Part shown: piece after piece, positions 56,204 to 64,000 of the stretch
Layout of the letters: every line of letters starts with the position of its first letter
How positions within the stretch are numbered: position 1 is the stretch's first letter
NCBI GenBank assembly: GCA_041391745.1
Contig: JAWKNK010000001.1
Span: 1-64,000 of the forward strand
Direction: 5' to 3'
DNA from: JAIXWP01 sp041391745
Lineage (GTDB): Bacteria; Bacteroidota; Bacteroidia; Flavobacteriales_D; Sanyastnellaceae
Length of the DNA: 64,000 nucleotides
The notes under the pieces: model-generated
Database searches by the model: none
What the model saw: only the letters and a program-made list of their open reading frames with translations
What the model was told of the DNA's origin: nothing
Made by a program: the position numbers and the translations under genes

Positions 56204-57203
56204 TTTCGTTTGGGATTTTATAGAGGTTGTGTGGATATTTATTCGTTGGGTTAAATATGAAAGAGGTGTCGTTTAAGGCGATCAGAAAGCTCATTAAATC
56301 CTTTTTATCATCGGAGGTTAATGTGATTTTGGGAGTCAAATTCGCTTGAGAATAATGATCGAGAACTTGACTGAGTTTTTTGAATCGACCATCATGCATG
56401 TAGGGGTAGGAGTGGTCTAAATTGCGAAGAGATGGCACTTTAAATTTGTAGTTGTCCTCTTCTTTCTGGCTAATTTTAGAACGGCCTACATCGTTTAGAG
56501 CAGCGTCCGGGGTGAGTTGATTGGTTTCAAAATTTTGATTGGTAAAAAGTGGCTCGGTATGACATCTGTTGCAATGTTGAACGAACAGTGCGTATCCTTT
56601 TGCTTCTTGTGCTGTAAAGGTATTTTCACCTTTCAGTACTTGATCGTATTTCGAGTTAGCGCTAATCAGTGAAAGTTGAAATTGAGCGAGAGCTTTTAAG
56701 AAATTTTCTCCTGTGATTTGTTCTGAGTCAAAAGCTTCTGAAAACTTGAATTTGTATAGAGGTGACCGCTCAAGTCGAGCAACAACTGTATTGATATCGC
56801 AGTTCATTTCAGAAGGTGATGAGATGGGCGCCAATGGTTGGACATCTAAATGATGAATCGCACCATCCCACATAAATGATTTGTTCCATGAGAGATTAAA
56901 CAGTGCAGGAGCATTTCGAGTGCCTATTGTATCGTGAATGCCGTGACTCAAAGCATGATCGGCATGCGCAAATGCATTGTAAGGTGAGTGGCAGGAAGCG
57001 CAAGAAATTGTGGAGTCCAATGAGAGAATAGGGTCATAGAATAACATTTTCCCTAATTCAATTTTTTGAAAACTAAGTGGATTGTTTTCAAAGGAATAGT
57101 TGTGCTCTGGGAAGTGTTTCGGGAATGCGATAATGTCCAAATGCTGTTGCATAGAAAGAGCAAACAAGGCCACAATTAGAGCTATGTAAATTCGCAACTT
57201 CAT
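56196..57203 (-). CDS. Di-heme cytochrome c peroxidase family protein, MbnH-like
   Basis: 335 residues with an N-terminal signal segment. Two heme c sites: CASCH (residues 68-72) and CNRCH (211-215), plus MHDGRF near the C-terminus as in MauG/CCP-type proteins. It follows an MbnP-like gene with a four-base overlap. In the methanobactin cluster the MbnH di-heme enzyme oxidises a Trp of MbnP to kynurenine, creating a copper site; the gene pairing here suggests the same work, in the periplasm. A plain cytochrome c peroxidase is the alternative. Confidence 0.82.
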   Translation of the reverse strand: MKLRIYIALIVALFALSMQQHLDIIAFPKHFPEHNYSFENNPLSFQKIELGKMLFYDPILSLDSTISCASCHSPYNAFAHADHALSHGIHDTIGTRNAPALFNLSWNKSFMWDGAIHHLDVQPLAPISSPSEMNCDINTVVARLERSPLYKFKFSEAFDSEQITGENFLKALAQFQLSLISANSKYDQVLKGENTFTAQEAKGYALFVQHCNRCHTEPLFTNQNFETNQLTPDAALNDVGRSKISQKEEDNYKFKVPSLRNLDHSYPYMHDGRFKKLSQVLDHYSQANLTPKITLTSDDKKDLMSFLIALNDTSFIFNPTNKYPHNLYKIPNENE

Positions 57204-57836
57204 TCTTTCAAAGAGAATACATTTTGGAGGTATTGGGCAATATGATATGCATCAGCGCCTGGCGACATGATATTCGTCTTTCTTTGAAGTAATGCTAAGG
57301 ATAGAAATTTGTCTGCGTCAAATACAAAGTGGGGATGTTGATTGTTGATTTTAAAAGAGAAATTCTGTATAGTAGGATAGGGAGAAGCGTATCCTCCGAG
57401 GTGATATGTAATTTTACTTGATTCTAATTTAAAATTAATATAGCCACTTTGCCAAGTCCAATACATTCCTTTGGTAGGGTCTAAGTCGCCACCCATCACA
57501 CCGCTAACATTGGTGATGCTATCGATTCCGACGGAAAAATTTATTTGAGAAGGGAGTGAAGTCATTGGGGAAATCGACTTGGATGGTCGTCGTTGATGGA
57601 GATTCAAAATCGATAAGGTGAAATTGTTTTTTTGGTTGAAAGCATCTTCCACTAGTATCCGAGAATGAAAGTCCTGAAATGTAGAATTTTAGTGTCTTAA
57701 TATCGCCTGTTGTGCTATCGAGCTGATGGATTGTAGAGCCATTGATCATGGCTAAAAATGAAACAGAACCGCTTTGTGACAAAGCGAAAGAAGAAATTAG
57801 AAGCAGTGCAAATGATATGATGAATTTGCTGGTCAA
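57200..57836 (-). CDS. MbnP-like copper-binding protein (one frameshift)
   Basis: Signal peptide MTSKFIISFALLLISSFALS. Beta-rich with INGSTIHQLDSTTGDIKTLK, FYISGLSFSDTSGRC, then after a shift near 57550 FSVGIDSITNVSGVMGGDLD, MYWTWQSGYINFKLESSKIT and YHLGGYASPYPTIQNFSF. The order YISGL ... GID ... DPTKGMYWTWQSGYI is the pattern of MbnP-family proteins. The Trp residues in MYWTWQSGY are the candidates for modification by the adjacent MbnH-like enzyme. First gene of a three-gene operon. Confidence 0.75.
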
Positions 57837-57906
57837 GTCCTAAAGGTAGTGGTTTGATGATATTAGACTCGAAAGGAAGGGAAAGGTTTAAAAGTGTAGA
57901 AATCGA

Positions 57907-57938
57907 TTTGCAGAAAAGTAAATTATTATTTACTTTTG
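57907..57938 (+). promoter_or_regulatory. hicAB promoter with a palindromic operator between its boxes
   Basis: TTTG at 57907-57910 and TACTTTTG at 57931-57938 match the -33 and -7 consensus, spacer 20 bases. Between and over the -7 box lies a perfect inverted repeat (AAAAGTAAA, 57914-57922; TTTACTTTT, 57929-57937; six-base loop). HicB carries a helix-turn-helix, so binding here would block the promoter. Confidence 0.75.
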
Positions 57939-57958
57939 TGTTCTTAGCTTAATCTGAA

Positions 57959-58158
57959 ATGAAGTGTTCTGAACTCTATCGTATCCTTTTGAGGAATGGC
58001 TGGTTTGCCGTTTCCCAAAAGGGAGTCGCATATTAAATTGGCACATACATCGAAAGAGGGTGTCATTATCTTCCCAAATCATGGGAGTCAAGAAATAGGA
58101 AGAGGGATTGGAAAGAAAAATATTGAAACAAGCGGGTATAAAATTGAATTATATATGA
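57959..58158 (+). CDS. hicA: HicA toxin (mRNA interferase), frameshifted
   Basis: Joined frames give MKCSELYRILLRNGWFAVSQ, KGSHIKLAHTSKEGVIIFPN, HGSQEIGRGIGKK and ILKQAGIKLNYI. This has the HicA double-stranded RNA-binding fold with the catalytic His in GSHxK. HicA cleaves mRNA. Two shifts (near 58025 and 58115) are needed. Its stop overlaps the hicB start (ATGA). If the shifts are real the toxin is dead. Confidence 0.75.
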
Positions 58159-58553
58159 AAAAGAAAATAATTTTTCAAGTTGAAAAAACCAATACTGGTT
58201 TTTCGGCTTTTACAGATGAATATCCGATATATACACTACTGGAGCTGGGCCGTAATGTACTTGAACTTATAAATAATACTTACGAGGCAGTCGATTTCTA
58301 TGCGCAAGAAGAAAAAGTTAGGATAAAATCAGAGAATGTGTCCTTTCAATTTGATTTTCGACAGTTTTTCAAAGATTATAAAGTTATCAATGCCAAATAT
58401 TTGGGAGAGAGAATAGGAATGAGTGCTTCTTCTTTATCTCAATATGTTTCAGGCAACAAAATACCCTCAGCACGTCAAACTGAGAAAATTCTTAATGGCA
58501 TTCATCGAATTGGACAAGAATTAGCAGGAGTGAATCTTTTATTACCGAGGTAG
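58155..58553 (+). CDS. hicB: HicB antitoxin with a C-terminal helix-turn-helix
   Basis: From ATG at 58155, 132 residues. The N-terminal HicB-like part starts MKKKIIFQVEKTNTGFSAFT. Later LGERIGMSASSLSQYVSGNK is a Cro/C1-type helix-turn-helix. It neutralises HicA and represses the operon through the palindrome at 57914-57937. A possible small shift near 58230 (the segment after YPIYT) may hide a few normal residues. Confidence 0.82.
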   Translation: MKKKIIFQVEKTNTGFSAFTDEYPIYTLLELGRNVLELINNTYEAVDFYAQEEKVRIKSENVSFQFDFRQFFKDYKVINAKYLGERIGMSASSLSQYVSGNKIPSARQTEKILNGIHRIGQELAGVNLLLPR

Positions 58554-58583
58554 TATTTTTTAAATTACAAATTGAATAAAAAT

Positions 58584-58618
58584 AAAAAACCGCCGCAGTT
58601 TGCACTGGGCGGTTTTTT
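58584..58618. terminator. Bidirectional terminator
   Basis: Stem of AAAAAACCGCC with GGCGGTTTTTT and a 13-base loop. It separates the converging hicB gene and the HYR adhesin gene. Confidence 0.85.
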
Positions 58619-58637
58619 AGTTGATTTTACTATATGA

Positions 58638-61600
58638 TTATTTGCTCACAACTAATTTCTCAGTAGTGATCTTTAATCCATTGTTAGTCTTCACGAAGTA
58701 AACACCATTTGGAAGGTAGTTTACATCGAAAGTTGTGAAGTATTCATTTCCGCGTTGAACTTCGCTGCTGAATACGTTGCCAATCAATTTACCTGTGATA
58801 TCGTAGATGTCGATAGACACACGTGTGTTGAGTGTTGCTTTGAACTTGAAGTTTACATTGTCTTTAGCAGGGTTTGGATTCATAGAAACCTGACCGATTG
58901 CCAATTCATCTGTTTTAGATGGAGTGTATTCTTCTACAATGTTACCTCCGTTGTTCGTTGCATCTGATGCTTCAAAGCTGATCGTTTGAATACAAGTTGA
59001 AGAGTTACCAGAGCAATCAACTGCAGTCCATTGACGAACGATTTGATAATCTGGGCAACAATCCAATTCGAATGCAAAGTCACCAGCGCCACTTACGCTT
59101 CCTTGGTTTTGACCACTAAGGTACTTCATTGATTTGGAAGAACCCGTTGTAAGTGAACCAACCACCGAATCCATTATCAGCGCCGTTGTAGTTGTTTGCA
59201 CCGTCACCTTTTTGGAAGCCAAAGTAGTTGTTGCTTGGAGCATGTGACAAATTCAATGCAGAACCTTCAAAGTCACCGAATCCAGTCAATTCAGCACCGT
59301 CACCATTTTGAAGGATGTAGTACATCCAATCTTCATGGTTCGCTGCGATTCCACCACAGTCAGCTTTGAAGGAAGTAGGGAATCCTTGAGTGCTCCATTC
59401 TGACCAATCCATTGGGTTGTTGAACCATACATCAACATCGAATCCTGTAGATTCGTAGTTAGTGCTGTGCATTTCAGCTATTACATGGATTGAACCATCA
59501 GGATATCCAATAAATGATCCGTTCTCAACTGTGTAGTATCTGTACTGAGATGGCATTCCAAACATTGCCATTGCCCAAGGAGTTGGGTAAGCACAAGAAT
59601 TACCTTCAGGAAGAGCAGGAGTAAGGATGTTGCAATCAGCTACAGAACCTTCAGCAGGCACATCACCAATGATGAATTCGTCAAAAATTACTTCTACTTC
59701 ATTATCACAGTTGTCTGTTGCTACTAGTATTTCTTGCTGCTGGTACCACACCGTCACAAGCTAATACAATGTTTTCAGGACAAGCTTCAAACATTGGGTC
59801 TGTATTATCATTCACATAGATGTAGTATCCAGTAGAAGCTGTGTTTCCACATTCGTCAATAGCTGTGTAGATAACGTGGATGGTTTGATTTCCACAATCA
59901 TCACTTCAACTACAACTACTTCGGTAGAAACTTCCACTTGGCTGCAAGAGTCTGTTGCAGTTGCTACTGCAGGCGCAGGAACATCACCAGCACATTCTAC
60001 AGTTACATTTTCAAACTCTTGATCAAATACTGGAGCGATATCGTCGAATACAATATACTCAGTAGTTGCTTGAGCAGAATTTCCACAAGCATCCGTTGCA
60101 GTGTATGTTCTTGTATAAAGAATTCCACAAACTGATTCAGATTCACATGAGAAGTTACCTTGATCTACTCCGTTTCCGTCGTAGTTCAAGTTGATCACTT
60201 CCATAGCTGAAGCCAATTGTTGTAACGTGTATGGTTGAGGACAACCACCGAGCGCGTTGTTAGCATATCCTACAACTTGAGCAACTGTCATTCCATCAAA
60301 TGTTCCGTTGTTGAAAGTTAGATCACCAAGGAAAGCTGAAGAAGCACCGAAGTTTGGATCGTAAGCATCAAAGCCAATCGAAAGTGACGCCGCTACTAAT
60401 TGGTTAGCCAATTGGTTGGATACACCAGTTGGGTTAACCGTTGCTCCTGTGATAGTATTTGAAGTTCCACCAGCAGGTAAGAAGTTTTCAATTGCTAGAG
60501 CAGAAGTGAAAGTATAAGTGTTATCGTCACATCCAACTGTCAATCCGATTGGGAACGCACCTGCAAAGTTAGCATCTCTGTAGTTAGCAGCTGCTCCGTT
60601 TGGAGCACCCCATCCACCGGCAGAGAAAGTAGTCAATTGACCACAATCCCCATCAGAACCTTCTTGGCTGAACACTTCAGAAGTTTCTGTGTAGGTTACT
60701 TCTACATCTCCACAAGCATCCACAGCAATAGCCATTGGAATACCGTTGAAGTCTGCACAACTTACGCTGTTGTTATCAGGAACATAAGTGAATACAGGTG
60801 CAGTAGTGTCAACAACATAGATGTTTTGAGTTGCAGAAATGTTATTTCCACAATCGTCTGTAGCCGTGTAAGTGCGCACTATAGTGTAGTTGTTAGCACA
60901 TTCACCTTCTACGATTTCTTCAGACATCGTTATTGTAACATCTTGGTCGCAAACGTCATAAGCGTACGCCATTCCAGGCAATGGAAGTTCTTCGCTGCAT
61001 TCAACAGTGAATGATTCAGGAACATACTCCCATACTGGGTTTGTAGTATCAACAATTGTTACGACTTGAGTCAATGTAGTAGAGTTACCACAATTGTCAG
61101 TAGCCGTCCAAGTGCGTGTGATGATTTCAACGCAGTTGTCATAAGCTACGCTGCTTCCAGCGTAAAGCTCAAGTGCATCATCACAGTTATCCATCCACTC
61201 AGGAATGAACATTGGGATTTCAGTGCCACACTCAATAGTAATATTCTCTGGTTGAACTTCTGCAACTGGTGCAACTTGGTCAGTCAGAATAATAAATTGA
61301 TTTACTGTTGATGAATTTCCACAAGCATCAGTAGCTGTGTAAGTTCTAGAAACAATACCAGCACATCCATCTTCCAAAATTTCATCTGTATATGTGATTT
61401 CAACTTCATTACAGTTGTCAGATGCAGAAACGAATATTCCGTCATAGTTATCACAAGGAGCCTGTAATCCGTTCAATACATCAAAGAACACTGGAGGAGT
61501 TGTATCAACAATTGATATCATCTGAACTGCTGAAGATGAGTTGCCACAAGCATCGGTAGCTGTGAATACTCGTTGAATCAATGTGAGGCAATCACTTGAT

Positions 61601-64000
61601 TCAATAACAGTGTCTTCGTGAGTCAATTCTACTTCTCCACAAGCATCGTAAACTGTAGGCTCTATCAATGCGATGGCTTCATCACATTCATAGGTTACTT
61701 GTGCTTCGATATCTCCAAGTACTGGAGCAGTGGTATCGAATACAGAAATGGTTTGAACATAAGTTGTTGAGTTCTCACAATCATCTGTTGCAGTATAAGT
61801 GCGAACAATCGTGTAGTTGTTTGGACAGTTGCCAGCTTCAGTGCTTTCAACCATAGTCACTTCTACATCTTGATCGCACAGATCCCATGCATACGCCATT
61901 TCTGGAGCTGGCACTTCGTCGCTACATTCAATAGAGAATGATTCAGGAACATACTCCCATACTGGAGCCTGTAGTATCTACGATAGTTACTACTTGAGTC
62001 AAAGTAGTAGAATTACCACAGTTGTCAGTAGCAGTCCAAGTGCGTGTGATGATTTCAACGCAGTTGTCATAAGCTACACTGCTAGCAGCAAACAATTCAA
62101 GTTCTTCGTCACAGTTGTCATACCAAGAAGGGATGAACATTGGGATTTCAGAACCACATTCTACAGTGATGTTTTCAGGAGCTACTTCAGCCATTGGAGC
62201 AGTGTCATCAGTAAGTGTGATGATTTGCTGAACAGAAGAAGTGTTTTCGCACGCATCCATAGCATAGTATGTACGGATGATACGTCCTTGACAACCACCA
62301 GAAACGTGTTCGTCAGTGTATGAAATTTCTACTTCAGAACAGTTGTCTGTTGCAGTCACAAATACACCTTCGTAGTTATCACATGGCATTTCAATTTCTA
62401 CCATATAGTCGTTGAATACAGGAGCTGTATTATCTACAATTGAGATCCACTGAGATACTGAAGCTTGGTTTCCACAATCATCAGTAGCAGTGAAAACGCG
62501 TTCTACTAGAGAATAACAACCACTGCTTTCTACTGTGTTGTCTGTGTAAGTAATGATTACTTCACCACAGTTGTCGGAGGCAGAAGGGGCGATGTATGGA
62601 ATTGGAGCATCACATTCTACAGTCAACTGAGATTGGAATTCACCAAATACTGGAGAAGTTGTGTTACAACATAAAATAATGTATTCGATGCAGAAACGCT
62701 ATTTCCACAATCATCCATTGCAGTATATGTGCGAACAATGGTGTAGTTATTTGGACAGTTGCCACTCAGGATGATTTCTTCAATCATGGTGACTTGTAAC
62801 ATCCATTGGTCACAGATTGATCCCAAGCATACGCTATTGCTGTTGCTGGAGCAGGAACTTCATCGCTACACTCGATAACGAATGAACCAGGCAACGTATT
62901 CCCATTCAGGAGCTGTAGTATCAACGATAGTTACTACTTGAGTCAATGTAGTAGAATTACCACAGTTGTCAGTAGCAGTCCAAGTGCGTGTGATGATTTC
63001 AACGCAGTTGTCATAAGCCACACTGCTAGCAGCAAACAATTCAAGTTCTTCGTCACAGTTGTCATACCAAGAAGGGATGAACATTGGGATTTCAGAACCA
63101 CATTCTACAGTGATGTTTTCAGGAGCTACTTCAGCCATTGGAGCAGTGTCATCAGTAAGTGTGATGATTTGCTGAACAGAAGAAGTGTTTTCGCACGCAT
63201 CCATAGCATAGTATGTACGGATGATACGTCCTTGACAACCACCAGAAACGTGTTCGTCAGTGTATGAAATTTCTACTTCAGAACAGTTGTCTGTTGCAGT
63301 CACAAATACACCTTCGTAGTTATCACATGGCATTTCAATTTCTACCATGTAGTCGTTGAATACAGGAGCTGTATTATCTACAATTGAGATCCACTGAGAT
63401 ACTGAAGCTTGGTTTCCACAATCATCAGTAGCAGTGAAAACGCGTTCTACTAGAGAATAACAACCACTGCTTTCTACTGTGTTGTCTGTGTAAGTAATGA
63501 TTACTTCACCACAGTTGTCAGAAGCAGAAGGGGCGATGTATGGAATTGGAGCATCGCATTCTACAGTCAACTGAGATTGGAATTCACCAAATACTGGAGC
63601 TGTTGTGTCAACTACAGTAATGTATTGCGAAGCAGAAATGCTATTTCCGCAATCATCTGTTGCAGTGTAAGTGCGAACAATCGTGTAGTTGTTAGGACAG
63701 TTTCCAGCTTCAGTGCTTTCAACCATAGTCACTTCTACATCTTGGTCACATACATCCCAAGCGTAAGCCATTCCAGGCAATGGAAGTTCTTCACTGCATT
63801 CAACAGTGAATGATTCAGGAACGTATTCCCATTCAGGAGCTGTAGTATCTACGATAGTTACCACTTGAGTCAATGTAGTAGAATTACCACAGTTGTCAGT
63901 AGCCGTCCAAGTGCGTGTGATGATTTCAACGCAGTTGTCATAAGCTACACTGCTAGCAGCAAACAATTCAAGTTCTTCGTCACAGTTGTCATACCAAGAA
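58638..64000 (-). CDS. Giant HYR-repeat adhesin with T9SS sorting domain; start outside the window (frameshifted)
   Basis: Most of the protein is a chain of HYR-type domains of about 80 residues, with the pattern NITVECGSEIPMFIP ... NCDEELE ... IITRTWTATDNCGNSTTLTQ ... VTIVDTTAPEWEYVP. Near 60100-60650 a different insert domain is seen (VGYANNALGGCPQPYTLQQL, QGNFSCESESVCG). At 59120-59750 a reeler-like carbohydrate- or surface-binding module occurs (GFDVDVWFNNPMDWSEWSTQ). The last 75 residues (MNPNPAKDNVNFKFKA, DIYDITGKLIGN, YLPNGVYFVKTNNG) are a type A T9SS sorting domain. Shifts near 59120, 59760, 59890, 61930, 62640 and 62830 break the frame. More than 1,780 codons are visible. Cell-surface adhesin, Cys-rich and probably disulfide-bonded. 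Confidence 0.85.
61036..64000. repeat. Tandem ~930-bp units within the HYR gene
   Basis: Units begin near 61036, 61967, 62911 and 63837, spacing 931, 944 and 926 bases. Those at 61967 and 62911 are nearly identical for more than 650 bases; the copy at 61036 has diverged more. Each encodes about 310 residues (four HYR domains). Frameshifts in the spacing (e.g. 944 rather than a multiple of three) mark likely assembly errors. Confidence 0.85.

Overview
The window comes from a member of the Bacteroidota, probably a Flavobacteriales-type organism. The signs are several secreted proteins with C-terminal type IX secretion (T9SS) sorting domains, WG-repeat, HYR and YHYH proteins, a tyrosine recombinase with the Bacteroidota-type N-terminal domain, and promoters of the TTTG / TAnnTTTG type. 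This is inferred from the reading alone; no database was searched.

Positions 1 to about 25.6 kb look like one genomic island next to a tRNA-Ser(UGA) gene (25905-25985). From left to right it holds: the C-terminal end of a subtilisin-family (S8) peptidase of the kind found in two-gene defence modules; a block of about 25 genes, all on the minus strand (894-18513), that reads like a provirus; a plus-strand cassette of an Hsp70-like ATPase with TPRs, a UvrD-like helicase and helical partners (18665-24200); and a tyrosine integrase (24413-25642). The provirus-like block has a capsid-like protein, several small beta-rich proteins, small membrane proteins, a cell-wall glucosaminidase, a holin-like gene and a DUF6549-like gene, paralogous spike-like proteins, two DNA methylases, RadC, a large SNF2-type helicase and a RadA-like ATPase. 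I recognise no terminase, portal, tail or HK97-type capsid gene in it. My best reading is a tailless, possibly membrane-containing phage. It also encodes a transglutaminase-fold protein with recurring [L/F]xG[L/A]G sites that could be cleavage points.

From 26 to 48.4 kb the window looks like host chromosome: a DUF4350-like secreted protein, a broken T9SS surface protein, a response regulator / T9SS protein / TPR histidine kinase set, a WG-repeat protein, divergent oxyR and exported katG, an unassigned 405-aa protein, a long T9SS adhesin-like protein, and a polytopic membrane protein. Repeat-rich intergenic DNA lies at 27.7-28.2 kb and 48.4-48.8 kb.

From 48.8 to 58.6 kb there is an assimilatory sulfate operon (cysH-cysD-cysN and a TSUP transporter) divergent from an Rrf2-type regulator, a dispersed repeat pair, an MbnP/MbnH/YHYH operon probably for copper, and a HicA-HicB toxin-antitoxin pair with a palindrome inside its promoter. 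The window ends inside a very large HYR-repeat adhesin (58638 to beyond 64000) built from near-identical units of about 930 bp.

Many genes are split by one-base frameshifts, most densely at 16-31 kb, 35.8-38.4 kb, 46-48 kb and in the HYR gene, while others such as katG, oxyR and cysHDN are intact. Because homology continues cleanly across the shifts, most look like sequencing or assembly errors. I annotate these genes as single composite features and say so in each entry.
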